From assembly GCF_016135805.1 (NCBI RefSeq), contig NZ_JADWOX010000013.1:85930-149929 (forward strand): a DNA stretch of 64,000 nt. Reading direction: 5' to 3'. This DNA is from Caulobacter hibisci (lineage in GTDB: Bacteria > Pseudomonadota > Alphaproteobacteria > Caulobacterales > Caulobacteraceae). Of the stretch, positions 27,784-36,667 are shown in pieces (the first letter of the stretch is position 1; the number at the start of each line of letters is the position of its first letter). The notes beneath the pieces were generated by a model. That model was not told where the DNA came from and did no database searches. It was given only the letters and a program-made list of their open reading frames with translations. The position numbers and the translations under genes are program-made.

Positions 27784-28683
27784 ATGGATCCAGCGTTTTC
27801 GTGGTCGCGACGCGGCCTGATGGTCGCCGCCGGCGCGGCGGGCCTGATCGGCTGTGGCCGCAAGAAGGACGAGCCGGCCAAGACGCCAGCAGCGGCCAAG
27901 CCTGAAGCCAAGGGTGGTGCGTCCACCCTGGCCGGCGCCGTGGCCGGCGACTGGCGCACGCCCGCCGACAAGGCCCGCGACGCCTGGCGCCATCCCGCGC
28001 AGAGCCTGGAGTTCTGGGAGATCAAGCCCGGCCAGACCGTGGTCGAGTTCTGGCCCGGCGCGGGCTGGTACACCGACATCCTGGCGCCGTTCCTGGCCGC
28101 CACCGACGGCAAGCTCTACGAGGCGGTGCTGGAGGCCGATCCGGCCGATCCCGCCGCCGCCGAGATCGTCGCCGCCTATCGCCGCCGGCTCGAGGACAAG
28201 CCAAAGCTCTACGGCAAGGTGGAGATCACCACCTTCGGCCGGGGCAGCGGGCCCGTGGCTCCGGCCGGGACGGTCGATCGCGTGCTGTTCCTGCGCAACC
28301 TGCACAACTGGATGGCCGGCGGCGTCGCCGAGAAGGCCTTCAAGGACGCCCTGGCGGCGCTGAAGCCCGGCGGCATCCTGGGGGTCGAGGAGCACAGGGG
28401 CGAGCCCGGCCGCGTGCAGGACGTGCTGGCCGCCGACGGCTACGTGCAGCAGGCCTATGTCGAGGAACTGGCCAAGGAGGCCGGCTTCGTGCTGGCCGGA
28501 TCGAGCGAGATCAACGCCAATCCCAAGGACACCAAGGACCATCCGTTCGGCGTCTGGACCCTGCCGCCCACACGCCTGTCGGCGCCGCGCGGCGAGCCGG
28601 CCGAGCCCGACTTCGACCACGCCAAATACGACGCCATCGGGGAGAGCGACCGCATGACCCTCAAGTTCTTGAAGCCGAAATGA
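27784..28683 (+). CDS. Lipoprotein with class I methyltransferase fold (second of a paralogous pair)
   Basis: Start ATG 27784 follows GAGGGGG; a GTG 18 bases upstream is an alternative. The N-terminus has SRRGLMVAAGAAGLIGCG, a twin-arginine-like run ending in a lipobox whose Cys would be lipidated, then an Ala/Pro/Lys linker. The domain matches the preceding protein: FWPGAGWYTDIL in place of the SAM loop, NLHNW, ALKPGGILGVEEHRG, and the same NPKDTKDHPFGVWTLPP and KYDAIGESDRMTL endings, so the genes are tandem duplicates. The next gene overlaps its stop (ATGA). Confidence 0.8.
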   Translation: MDPAFSWSRRGLMVAAGAAGLIGCGRKKDEPAKTPAAAKPEAKGGASTLAGAVAGDWRTPADKARDAWRHPAQSLEFWEIKPGQTVVEFWPGAGWYTDILAPFLAATDGKLYEAVLEADPADPAAAEIVAAYRRRLEDKPKLYGKVEITTFGRGSGPVAPAGTVDRVLFLRNLHNWMAGGVAEKAFKDALAALKPGGILGVEEHRGEPGRVQDVLAADGYVQQAYVEELAKEAGFVLAGSSEINANPKDTKDHPFGVWTLPPTRLSAPRGEPAEPDFDHAKYDAIGESDRMTLKFLKPK

Positions 28684-29354
28684 CCGGCCGCATCGCAATA
28701 CGCGCGGCCCTCGCCGCCGCCGTTGTGGCCCTGGCGGCCGGCTCGGTCGCCCTGGCCCAGGGGGGCAAGATCGCCCCGGCCGACAAGGTGTTCAGCTATC
28801 TGGAGAACTTCCTCAAGGTGCCGGCCCAGGAGCGCTCGCGCACCCGGGTGGCCTTCGCCCTGTCGCGCGACGGCAAGCCCGCCGCCGGCCTGAAGGCGAC
28901 GCTGGTCGAGGCGGGCGGGGCGCGCACGCCGCTGCCGATCAACGCCGAAGGCCGCTTCGAGCGCCTGCCGACCCTGGCCCAGTTGCAGGGCGGAGCCAAG
29001 GTCGAGTTCGACGCCCCGGCCGACGCCAAGTTCGGCTCGACCCTGATCATCGAGCCGGTGCTGAAGCCCGCCGCCGAATACGACGTCGCTGAGCTGAAGG
29101 CGGTGGTCGAGAGCACCAACGGCGTGATCGGCAAGGCGGCCGGACCGATGGCCATGCTGGCCCCGAAGATGACCGGTCTGAGCTTCCCGGGCGCCGGCGG
29201 CGGCGTCGTGGTCGGCGCCGACGGCAAGACCCAGACCCTGCCGCTGTCGCCGAGCAAGGCGCCGATTTTCCGGCTCTCCGACTTCAAGGGCGCGAGCCGC
29301 GTCCGGCTTTCCGCAACGCCTTCGCAGGTGCGCTTCGTCCAGAGCAAAAAATAG
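28680..29354 (+). CDS. Exported hypothetical protein (224 aa)
   Basis: The ATG overlaps the stop of the preceding lipoprotein gene, so the two are translationally coupled. A signal peptide (MTGRIAIRAALAAAVVALAAGSVALA) leads to a mature protein with alternating beta-like segments (TRVAFALSRDGKPAAGLKATL, FGSTLIIEPVLKP) and a Gly-rich turn near residue 180. I do not recognise a family. Context suggests a periplasmic partner of the exported methyltransferase-fold proteins, which is inference only. Confidence 0.72.
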   Translation: MTGRIAIRAALAAAVVALAAGSVALAQGGKIAPADKVFSYLENFLKVPAQERSRTRVAFALSRDGKPAAGLKATLVEAGGARTPLPINAEGRFERLPTLAQLQGGAKVEFDAPADAKFGSTLIIEPVLKPAAEYDVAELKAVVESTNGVIGKAAGPMAMLAPKMTGLSFPGAGGGVVVGADGKTQTLPLSPSKAPIFRLSDFKGASRVRLSATPSQVRFVQSKK

Positions 29355-29463
29355 GGTGGAGAGCGTCTGAACGGTGTTTACTTGCGCGCCGCGCCCGGCC
29401 AGGGTGCACGCCAAGTTCTCACGCGCAATATTGAACGCGCAAATAAGAGGGAGATCGCGTTTC

Positions 29464-29772
29464 ATGGCCACTCTGCAGGAAATCACCGACAAGATCAAAA
29501 CCGCCGTCGGCGACGACAGCGGCCTCGGCAAGAGCCTGAAGTTCGACCTGAAGGGCGAAGGCGTCATCCTGATCGACGGTGGTTCGGTCACGAACGACGA
29601 CGGTCCGGCCGACCTGACCATGACCCTGTCGAAGGAAGACTTCCTGGCCATCGGCGCCGGCTCGCTCGACCCGACCATGGCCGTCATGACCGGCAAGCTG
29701 AAGCTGTCGGACATGGGCGCGGCGATGGCGCTGCAGTCCAAGATGGCGGCGCTGTTCTCCAAGCTGCGCTAA
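29464..29772 (+). CDS. SCP2 sterol-binding domain protein
   Basis: ATG 29464 follows AGAGGGAG. The 102-residue protein is a stand-alone SCP2 domain: ITDKIKTAVGDDSGLGKSLKFDLKGEGVILIDGG, then DLTMTLSKEDFLAIGAGSLDPTMAVMTGKLKLSGDM-like strands. SCP2 domains bind lipids or acyl-CoAs in a hydrophobic tunnel. Bacterial single-domain versions are common and their ligands mostly unknown. A start 30 codons upstream adds Arg/Cys-rich residues unlike the family. An alpha/beta hydrolase gene begins four bases downstream, suggesting a lipid-related operon. Confidence 0.88.
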   Translation: MATLQEITDKIKTAVGDDSGLGKSLKFDLKGEGVILIDGGSVTNDDGPADLTMTLSKEDFLAIGAGSLDPTMAVMTGKLKLSDMGAAMALQSKMAALFSKLR

Positions 29773-29776
29773 GCCG

Positions 29777-30730
29777 ATGGGGGAGCCCGCGCCTCTGGTC
29801 TCGATTCCCGAGGCGCCGGTTCCCGACCACGGACAAGCCGAATGGTTTCGCGGCGCGGACGGGGCGACCCTCCGCGCCGCGCTGTTTTCCCCGCAGGGTG
29901 AGACGCGCGGATCGGTGGTGGTCAGCCCCGGTCGCAGCGAACCGATCGAGAAATATTACGAGGTCGTCTCCGACCTGCTGGCGCGGGGCTTCGTCGTCCT
30001 GGTGCACGACTGGCGAGGGCAGGGGCTCTCGCACCGCATGCTGCCCGACCGGCTGAAGGGCCACGCGGCCGGCTTTCACGACTTTCTCGGCGACTACCGG
30101 GCCCTGCTGGCCGCCTTCGAGACGCGCCTGCCCAAGCCCTGGATCGCGCTGGGCCATTCGATGGGCGGCTGCCTGACCAGCCTTGTCCTGGCCCATGGCG
30201 AGGCTCGTTTTGCCGCAGCCGTGCTTTCGGCCCCCATGCTGGGGCTGAACAGCGGCCGCACGCCGGCTTTCCTGGCGCGGACCCTGGCCTGGCTGGCCGC
30301 CCGCACGCCGTTGCGGGGTGATTATGTGCTTGGCGACGTTGGCGATCCGTTCAAGCACGTCTTCCCGCAGGACGCCCTGACCCACGACGCGGCCCGCTAC
30401 GCCCGCCACCAGGCCCAGATCCGCGCCAACCCGGATATCGCCCTGGGCGGCATCACCTGGGGCTGGACCGACTTCGCCTTCGGCGCCTGCGACTGGCTGG
30501 CCCGCGCGAAGGGCGTCGAGGCCATCTCGATCCCGGTGACCATCGTCGGGGCGGGCATCGACACGCGCGTTCTGACCTCAGCCCAGAAGGCGATCGCCGC
30601 CCGCATCCCCAAGGGCCGCTACCTCGAGATCGAGGATGCCTTCCACGAGATCCTGATCGAGACCGACGACCGCCGCGCCCGCTTCTGGGCGGCGTTCGAC
30701 GAGACCGTCGATCCGGTGGCGCCGCGATGA
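29777..30730 (+). CDS. Alpha/beta hydrolase (serine aminopeptidase S33 / lysophospholipase-like)
   Basis: The 317-residue protein shows the alpha/beta hydrolase nucleophile elbow GHSMGG (about residue 127), an oxyanion region VSPGRSEPIEKY, VHDWRGQGLS, an acid in GAGIDTRV and a catalytic His in EDAFHEIL. This pattern belongs to the PldB/monoglyceride lipase-type group. It probably acts on lipids or esters in the cytoplasm. It follows the SCP2 gene closely and overlaps the downstream Nudix gene by four bases, so these three are likely one operon. Confidence 0.87.
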   Translation: MGEPAPLVSIPEAPVPDHGQAEWFRGADGATLRAALFSPQGETRGSVVVSPGRSEPIEKYYEVVSDLLARGFVVLVHDWRGQGLSHRMLPDRLKGHAAGFHDFLGDYRALLAAFETRLPKPWIALGHSMGGCLTSLVLAHGEARFAAAVLSAPMLGLNSGRTPAFLARTLAWLAARTPLRGDYVLGDVGDPFKHVFPQDALTHDAARYARHQAQIRANPDIALGGITWGWTDFAFGACDWLARAKGVEAISIPVTIVGAGIDTRVLTSAQKAIAARIPKGRYLEIEDAFHEILIETDDRRARFWAAFDETVDPVAPR

Positions 30731-31155
30731 GCAGCTGGCGGCCCAAGCAGGCGGTGCGGGTCGTCGCCATCGGCCTCCTGCGCGATGAGGGCCGGCTGCT
30801 GGTCGCCGAGGTGTGCAACGACGACGGCTCGGTGAAGGGCTGGCGGCCGCTGGGCGGCGGCGTCGAGTTCGGCGAGACCTCTGAACAGACCCTGCGCCGG
30901 GAGTTCCTGGAGGAGACGGGCTTCGCCATTGAGGTCGCCGGCCCGCCCAAGGTGCTGGAGAACCTCTACGAACACGAGGGCCACATCGGCCACGAGATCA
31001 TGTTCGTCTACGAGATCACCACAGCAGATCCGCGCGCCGCCGAGCGCGAGCGGTTCGTGATCAATGAGAACAGCCAGGACGTCTGGGTCGAGTGGGTGGC
31101 CGTCGAGCGCTTCACGGCTGGCGAGCGACTGTTGCCGGATGGTTTGACGCTCTGA
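30727..31155 (+). CDS. Nudix hydrolase
   Basis: The 142-residue protein carries a full Nudix box GGVEFGETSEQTLRREFLEETGF (about residues 39-61), with the REFLEETG helix supplying the metal-binding glutamates. Nudix enzymes hydrolyse nucleoside diphosphates linked to other groups; the substrate is not predictable here. It overlaps the preceding hydrolase stop (ATGA) and is the last gene before a mirror-image repeat. Confidence 0.92.
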   Translation: MSSWRPKQAVRVVAIGLLRDEGRLLVAEVCNDDGSVKGWRPLGGGVEFGETSEQTLRREFLEETGFAIEVAGPPKVLENLYEHEGHIGHEIMFVYEITTADPRAAERERFVINENSQDVWVEWVAVERFTAGERLLPDGLTL

Positions 31156-31207
31156 TCAAGGGAGCTGGGGCAAGGCTCTACACGCACCTGAAACCCGCAT
31201 TCAAAAA

Positions 31208-31304
31208 AGAAGTCATCGCCCGCTTTATGCGGGCGACCCAAGCCGACCTAGCCACATCCTGACATGCTGCTTGGGTCGCCCGGACAAGCCGGGCGATGAC
31301 TTCT
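31208..31304. repeat. Mirror-image intergenic repeat, AGAAGTCATCGCCCG family, copy 1
   Basis: The ends AGAAGTCATCGCCCG and CGGGCGATGACTTCT are inverted copies, and inner CGGGCGACCCAAG/CTTGGGTCGCCCG segments extend the pairing. A second copy in the opposite orientation lies at 62024-62119. Confidence 0.8.
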
Positions 31305-31367
31305 GAAAGTTAGGACAGGCATCTTCTGAAAATTGGCCCCGTCCGAAGGCAGGGGCGTCGCCTTGGC

Positions 31368-32207
31368 CTACTTCGCCGACCGCTTCAGCGCCACCAGCGC
31401 CTCGTCCAGCACGCGCTGGTCGCCGGCGATGGCCATCTGGCCGCCGTGCTGGCCGATCGGGGCGCCGCGCCAGTCGGTGACGACGCCGCCGGCGCCTTCG
31501 ATCAGGGGGATGGCGGCCTCGACGTCCCAGCTCTTCAGGCCGGCCTCAATGACCATGTCCATCGTGCCGGCCGCCACCATGGCGTAGGCGTAGGCGTCGC
31601 AGCCCAGGCGGGCCAGCTTGGCGGCCGCGCGCACCTGGCGCCAGGCGCCCAGCTCGGCGCCGTCGAAGCAGGCTTCGGGATCGGTGGTGGCGATGATGGC
31701 GTCGGTCAGCACGGCGCAGGGGCGCACGCGCAGGGCCTTCTCGACGCCGCGGGCGATCAGGCGCGAGCCGCCGACGGCCGAGCCGATATAGATCTCGTCC
31801 AGATAGGGCTGGCCGATCGAGCCCAGCACCGGGCGGCCCTGATGGCGCAGGCCGATCAGGGTGGTCCACAGGGGCAGGCCGGAGATGAAGGCGCGGGTGC
31901 CGTCGACGGGATCCAGCACCCAGACGAACTCGGCGTCCGGGCGGTCCTCGCCGTATTCCTCGCCGATCACCCCGTGTTCGGGATAGCGCTCGGAGATCAA
32001 CTTGCGGATCGCGGCTTCCGCGCCGCGGTCGGCCTCGGTCACCGGATCGAACGCCGCATGGCTCTCGCGCGGCAGGTTCTTGCCGGCCGCCTTGTCCTCC
32101 AGCCCGTGGTCGGACCGGAACAGCGGCAGGATGGCGCCTGCTGAGGCGGCGTTGAGCTCGACGGTGAAGGCGTCGAGGGCGGCGAGGCGATCGGCGGAGA
32201 GCGTCAT
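31368..32207 (-). CDS. hisN: Inositol monophosphatase family phosphatase, probable histidinol-phosphatase
   Basis: The start at 32205-32207 gives 279 residues. Metal-binding motifs of the family are clear: DPVTEADRGAE, GEEYGED and WVLDPVDGTRAFISGLPLW (residues about 90-110), with a C-terminal SWDVEAAIPLIEGAGG. In Alphaproteobacteria such proteins often serve as HisN, hydrolysing histidinol phosphate in histidine synthesis; inositol-phosphatase activity cannot be ruled out from sequence. It acts in the cytoplasm with magnesium. The gene is separate from other his genes. Confidence 0.82.
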   Translation of the reverse strand: MTLSADRLAALDAFTVELNAASAGAILPLFRSDHGLEDKAAGKNLPRESHAAFDPVTEADRGAEAAIRKLISERYPEHGVIGEEYGEDRPDAEFVWVLDPVDGTRAFISGLPLWTTLIGLRHQGRPVLGSIGQPYLDEIYIGSAVGGSRLIARGVEKALRVRPCAVLTDAIIATTDPEACFDGAELGAWRQVRAAAKLARLGCDAYAYAMVAAGTMDMVIEAGLKSWDVEAAIPLIEGAGGVVTDWRGAPIGQHGGQMAIAGDQRVLDEALVALKRSAK

Positions 32208-32275
32208 GACGCAGGGCTTTAGCGCGCCCATGCGCCCGACGCTACTCCACTGATGCGAGCCCTCGGGACACGCGA

Positions 32276-32668
32276 TCAGGCCTCGATCTGCTCGACGCCG
32301 TTCAGCGACTTGGCCAGGTCCAGCAGGCGGCGACGCGGACGTTCGCCCAGCAGGTAATAGGCCCGGATCAGGTCGATCGTCTCCTTGCGGGCGAACATCT
32401 CGCCGCCTTCGGAGTCGTTGCTGGCCGGGGCGGCCTCGCGGGCGGCGACCGTCGACAGGCCGTCGTAGAAGTAGCCGACCGGCACTTCCAGGGCTTCGGA
32501 CAGCTGCCACAGGCGCGCGGCCGAGATGCGGTTGGCGCCGCACTCGTACTTCTGGATCTGCTGGAAGCGGACGCCCACGGCGCCGGCCAGCTGTTGTTGG
32601 GTCAGGCCCAGCAGCCGGCGACGGCGGCGAAGGCGCTTGCCCAGGTGAGTGTCGATGTCATTGCCCAT
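32276..32668 (-). CDS. XRE-family transcriptional regulator (PraR/PhrR-like)
   Basis: ATG 32666-32668 follows AAGGGTCC. The 130-residue protein has a basic leader, then a Cro/C1-type helix-turn-helix (RRRRLLGLTQQQLAGAVGVRFQQIQKYECGANRISAARLWQL shape, about residues 15-60) followed by LEVPVGYFYDG, and an alpha-helical C-terminus. This matches the alphaproteobacterial PraR/PhrR type of small regulators with roles in stress or surface growth. It is divergent from the acyltransferase gene. Confidence 0.87.
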   Translation of the reverse strand: MGNDIDTHLGKRLRRRRRLLGLTQQQLAGAVGVRFQQIQKYECGANRISAARLWQLSEALEVPVGYFYDGLSTVAAREAAPASNDSEGGEMFARKETIDLIRAYYLLGERPRRRLLDLAKSLNGVEQIEA

Positions 32669-32904
32669 GATGGACCCTTGACCCCCGATGGCTTTCCCCC
32701 GTCCCGAAACGGAACGGTCTGCCCTGACAGCCGCAAGTCGCGCGCCAAGCGAGGCCGAGTCGCCTGAAAGCACTGAAAACGCGCCGCGATGGTCCGGATT
32801 GCGGCGATTTCTGGGTGATAAAATCAGACGAATTCAAAGACTTATGGTCGGGTGTTGCGCTGGGGTGACTTCCGTTTCGGCGAGTCCCGCTCTAGTAAGG
32901 GGCG

Positions 32905-33840
32905 ATGTCCCAAGACCGCGCTTCCCGCACCCAAGATCTGTACTGGCGTATCGAGGCCGTCGGCTACGACCTGTTCATGGGTCTGTTCCGGATGCTGGGC
33001 GTGGACGCGGCCTCGGCTCTGGGCGGCTGGTTCGGTCGCACCTTCGGTCCGCTGAGCGGGGCCCACAAGGTGGCCGACCGCAACCTGCGCCTGGCCTTCC
33101 CGGAAAAGGACGCCGCCTGGCGCGCCGACATGCTGCGCAAGCAGTGGGACGGCCTGGGCCGCACGTTCGGCGAGTTTCCGCTGATGGACAAGCTTCTGCC
33201 CTCCACGGGACGGGTCGAGGTGGTCAACGTCGAGCGCCTGGCGCAGATCGCCCGCGACCGCGAGCCGGTCGTGTTCGTCTCGGGCCACCTGTCGAACTGG
33301 GAGGTGATGCCGGCGGCCATCGTCGACTCCGGTGTCACCTGCCAGATGACCTACCGGGCGGCCAACAACCCCTATATCGACGAGCGCATCAAGAAGAGCC
33401 GCTTCCGCTACGGCGTTCGCCTGTTCGCCCCCAAGGGTGGCGATGGGGCGCGTGAGCTGCTCGACGCCATGAAGCGCGGCGAGTCGGTGGCGCTGATGAA
33501 CGACCAGAAGTTCAACGGCGGCGTCGCCGCTCCGTTCTTCGACCACGACTCCCGCACCGCGCCGGGGCCGACCCGGCTGGCGATCCGTTTCGGGACCGTG
33601 CTGCAGCCGATGTCGGTGCAGCGCACCAAGGGCGCGCGCTTCCGCGCCGTCGTCCACGACCCGATCGTCCCGCCCAGCACCGGCGACCGCACGGCCGACA
33701 TCGAGGCCGGGGTGCGGATGATCAACGCCTTCATGGAAGACCGCATCCGCGAGCGTCCGGAAGAGTGGTTCTGGGTCCACCGCCGCTGGCCCAACGAGGT
33801 CTATGCGGCGTTGCTGGCCGGGGACGCGGCGAAGGCCTGA
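32905..33840 (+). CDS. Lipid A biosynthesis (lauroyl) acyltransferase, LpxL/HtrB type
   Basis: The 311-residue protein shows the membrane acyltransferase motif GHLSNWEV (HxxxxE-type active site, about residue 132), the conserved FAPKGGDGARELLDAMKRGESVALMNDQK and the C-terminal WFWVHRRWPNE. It transfers acyl chains to a lipid A precursor at the inner membrane. The N-terminus has a hydrophobic segment consistent with membrane association. The chain specificity is not visible, so no symbol is given. Start ATG 32905 lies downstream of GTAAGGGGCG. Confidence 0.9.
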   Translation: MSQDRASRTQDLYWRIEAVGYDLFMGLFRMLGVDAASALGGWFGRTFGPLSGAHKVADRNLRLAFPEKDAAWRADMLRKQWDGLGRTFGEFPLMDKLLPSTGRVEVVNVERLAQIARDREPVVFVSGHLSNWEVMPAAIVDSGVTCQMTYRAANNPYIDERIKKSRFRYGVRLFAPKGGDGARELLDAMKRGESVALMNDQKFNGGVAAPFFDHDSRTAPGPTRLAIRFGTVLQPMSVQRTKGARFRAVVHDPIVPPSTGDRTADIEAGVRMINAFMEDRIRERPEEWFWVHRRWPNEVYAALLAGDAAKA

Positions 33841-33843
33841 TCC

Positions 33844-35037
33844 TCAGGCGGCCACGGGCGGCGCTAGTTGGTGAACCAGCGCCACCAGATGTTCGGCGCG
33901 GCTCTTCCAGGTGTGGTGGGCGACGATCTTGGCCTGGGCCGAAACCGCCATGGCATGCAGCCGATCGGCGTCCTCCGCCAGGACCGCGAGGCGGTGCAGG
34001 TCGTCCTCCAGGCTCGACCAGCGGAAATAGACCATGTCGCGGCCGATCTCGAAGGCGCTGTCGTAGAAGGTGCTCGGCTCGGAGGCGCAGACCGCGCCGG
34101 CCAGCATCGCGCACAGCGGCCGCTCGTGGCTGCCCTCGCCGAAGTTGACGTTGACGTTCAGGACGATGCGGCTGCGGGCCATCTGGGCGAGGACCTCGTC
34201 GAAGCCGACGGGGCCGCGATGATCGATGTTGGGATGGAGGTGCAGGTCCTCCTCGTAGCCCGCGCCGAACACCGTCAGGGGCAGGTTCGCCTCCGTTGCC
34301 GCCCTCAGGAACTGCTGGCGTCGATGGGCCCGCACCCATTCGTGGATGCGGGCGCAATGAGGCATCAGGGCCTTGGCGACCTTGTGGTCGGCGTCCAGTC
34401 CGCGCACGGCCAGGGCGGCGCCGAGGGCTCGGTGCGGGGCGATCCAGTCCTGCGACAGCGCCAGATCGGCGGCGTCGTCGAAGATCCGGCTCACCTGCGG
34501 CGGGAAGTCGGCCCACAGCTTGTGGCGCGGGCGATAGTTGCTGCCCGTGAACATGAACCTTGTCGGTCGCGCCGCCGCATGGGCCTCGGCGTCGCCTGGC
34601 AAGGGCGCGGCGCGCCCGAGGGCGGCGTGCGGATTGAACCCCACGTGCGCGAAACGGCTTTCGCCGGAGACGGTCCGCAACACCTCGGCATGGCCTTGGT
34701 CGATGGTCAGGATCACGGCGTTGGACGCGGTGCGACCGACGCGGCGCAGGTGGGTCAGCGGATGGTCGACATGCTGGATGATGTGCGGGCCGCCAATCAG
34801 CTGTCCCAGATCGCGCCCATCCGGCGCGCGCCAGTCGCCGCCGATGGCGTAGGAGAAGGCGAAGTCGAACGGGCCGAGGGCGAGGACGCGTTCGGTCAGG
34901 CTCGCGAATACTTCGGGATCGGTCAGGTCGAACATGACGACCTGGTGCCCGAGCGCGATGAGAGCGGCGTAGGCCTCGTCCAGAAACACGCGCAGGGCGT
35001 CGTATTGAGACTGCCCCTTGAGCAGCAGAATTCTCAT
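33844..35037 (-). CDS. Glycosyltransferase (CgeB/GT1-like)
   Basis: The 397-residue protein has the two-lobed GT-B style: N-terminal Rossmann half (MRILLLKGQSQYDALRVFLDEAY) and a C-terminal half with NVNFGEGSHERPLCAMLAGAVCASEPS, the nucleotide-sugar loop of the CgeB-like glycosyltransferase family, then a helical end. The donor and acceptor are unknown. It may act in LPS or polysaccharide synthesis; the acyltransferase convergent with it would fit, but this is weak. There is no signal peptide or membrane segment. Confidence 0.78.
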   Translation of the reverse strand: MRILLLKGQSQYDALRVFLDEAYAALIALGHQVVMFDLTDPEVFASLTERVLALGPFDFAFSYAIGGDWRAPDGRDLGQLIGGPHIIQHVDHPLTHLRRVGRTASNAVILTIDQGHAEVLRTVSGESRFAHVGFNPHAALGRAAPLPGDAEAHAAARPTRFMFTGSNYRPRHKLWADFPPQVSRIFDDAADLALSQDWIAPHRALGAALAVRGLDADHKVAKALMPHCARIHEWVRAHRRQQFLRAATEANLPLTVFGAGYEEDLHLHPNIDHRGPVGFDEVLAQMARSRIVLNVNVNFGEGSHERPLCAMLAGAVCASEPSTFYDSAFEIGRDMVYFRWSSLEDDLHRLAVLAEDADRLHAMAVSAQAKIVAHHTWKSRAEHLVALVHQLAPPVAA

Positions 35038-35213
35038 GCGGGTCTCTAATTCGCGTCAAAGTTCAAAAGAACCTTGAGTCGATTCGAGCCGCTTTAGGTT
35101 GTGTTTGTGGGGTTGAGAGTCGGATCGCGGGCTGATTGCTTTTAATGTCGCAATACAGCGAAATCGAAAAGCTTGGATCGCAGTGGAAATGTTTTGAAGA
35201 TCGGCTCGGCGAC

Positions 35214-35720
35214 TTAGAGTTCGATCGCCTTCCGGTCGGTGCCGCGGCGGAACGGGCCGCCATAGTGCGGGTCCTGGCGACGGCGGCGGCAGGGGCCGAA
35301 ATAGTCGGCGCTGCGGATGAACGGCCGCGGCTTGAAGATCACCATGTCGATGCGGTCGAGCAGCGAGCGGGCCGTGACCGGCTTGACGACGATCTCGGTG
35401 ACCCCGGCGTCGCGCGCCTCGAACACCCGGTGCCGCTCGGCGAAGCCGGTCAGCATGATGATCGGCAGGAACGGGTCGGTGCTGTCGGGCGAATTGCGCA
35501 CCAGCTGGGTGAACTGCACCCCGTCCAGCGGCGACATCTTGAAGTCGACGATGGCGATGTCGATCTGACGATCCTTGAGAATCTGCAGGCCCTCGGCGCC
35601 GTCGATCGCCTCGTGCACGTGACGCACGCCCACGCCCTTCAGGATCGTGCTTACGATGGCCCGCATATGGTGGTTGTCGTCCACCAGAAGGAAACGGAGC
35701 TTGTCTAGCACCGCGGACAT
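35214..35720 (-). CDS. Single-domain response regulator with basic C-terminal tail
   Basis: The 168-residue protein is a receiver domain (acidic pair in LLVDDNHHMRA, phosphoacceptor Asp in IAIVDFKMSPLDG, switch Thr in IIMLTGF, Lys in IVVKPVTARSL) plus a tail FIRSADYFGPCRRRRQDPHYGG. Related alphaproteobacterial receivers carry a YFGPDRRR-type tail, here with Cys in place of Asp. The kinase and the output are unknown. It is separated from the glycosyltransferase by 175 bp. Confidence 0.88.
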   Translation of the reverse strand: MSAVLDKLRFLLVDDNHHMRAIVSTILKGVGVRHVHEAIDGAEGLQILKDRQIDIAIVDFKMSPLDGVQFTQLVRNSPDSTDPFLPIIMLTGFAERHRVFEARDAGVTEIVVKPVTARSLLDRIDMVIFKPRPFIRSADYFGPCRRRRQDPHYGGPFRRGTDRKAIEL

Positions 35721-35824
35721 GCGGGTTTACGCCTCATACGCGAAAAACAGGGCGGGCTGGGGATAACCATAATGGGCGAGCGCTGTCGATAGGCGCCGTT
35801 CCCGAATGGTCAAGTTTGCGGGTG

Positions 35825-36667
35825 TCAGTGTCGCATTCCTGCGTCGGCGACCCACAGGCTGGGATCGAGGTTGCGGTCGCGCCACTTGAGGCGCCAGCAC
35901 AGGTGGGGACCGGTGGCGCGGCCCTCCTTGCCGACGGCGCCGATGCGCTGTCCTTGCGTCACGCTCTGGCCGGCGGCGACGTCCACGCGGGAGAGGTGCA
36001 GATAGGCGCTGATCAGGCCCTGGCCGTGGTCGATCAGGATCAGGCCGCCCTCGAAGTGCAGGCCGGTCTCGGCGAAGGCGACGACGCCCGCGGCCGGCGC
36101 GACCACCGGCGTTCCGACCGGTGCCGCCAGGTCGACGCCGTAGTGCGGGCGCTTGGGCTCGCCGTTGAGGATGCGCTGGCCGCCGAAGCTGGAGGAGCGG
36201 CGCGTGGCCTTCACCGGCCAGATGAAGCCGGTGCGGAAGAAGTCGCCGTCGATGCGGCTGGAAAAGCCCGCAGCCTTGCGCGCGCCCTCGGCGGCGATGC
36301 GGGCCAGCAGCGCCGGATCGTCCGGCGTGACCTGCGACGGCGGCAGGCCGTCGATGCGCTGGACGTCGAAGGTTCCGGGCGCGATCGCCACGCGGTGGCT
36401 CGCCGCGCCGTCGGGCGTCTGCACCGTGATCTCGGCGGTCGGAGGGGCGTCGCGGTCGAAGCCGACCATGAACCAGCCGTCGGCCGAGCTCTGGGTGACC
36501 GAAACGCCGTCCACCAGCACGTCGGCGCGGGGCGCGGTGCGGCCGACGACGTAGCCGCCCTGTTCCAGGCGTCCATTCAGCGTCAGGCCAGGGGCCGCGG
36601 CGCGGGCGGAGAAGGCGAGGGGAAGGGCGGCGCCGACCAGGACGGCGAGAAGCCCCCGGCGGTTCAG
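35825..36667 (-). CDS. Exported M23-family (LytM/NlpD-like) metallopeptidase with apparent CTG start
   Basis: The mature domain carries HYGVDLAAPVGTPVVAPAAGVV and GLISAYLHLSRVDVAAG with the M23 zinc ligand pattern (HxxxD and the second HxH shortened to YLHLS), and a C-terminal GPHLCWRLKW. It probably cleaves or recognises peptidoglycan in the periplasm. Residues about 1-25 form a signal peptide (LNRRGLLAVLVGAALPLAFSARA). The frame has no ATG, GTG or TTG before it. CTG at 36665-36667 is the only position that gives the signal peptide, has AGGAG eight bases upstream, and overlaps the DUF2093 stop as CTGA. Confidence 0.82.
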   Translation of the reverse strand: MNRRGLLAVLVGAALPLAFSARAAAPGLTLNGRLEQGGYVVGRTAPRADVLVDGVSVTQSSADGWFMVGFDRDAPPTAEITVQTPDGAASHRVAIAPGTFDVQRIDGLPPSQVTPDDPALLARIAAEGARKAAGFSSRIDGDFFRTGFIWPVKATRRSSSFGGQRILNGEPKRPHYGVDLAAPVGTPVVAPAAGVVAFAETGLHFEGGLILIDHGQGLISAYLHLSRVDVAAGQSVTQGQRIGAVGKEGRATGPHLCWRLKWRDRNLDPSLWVADAGMRH

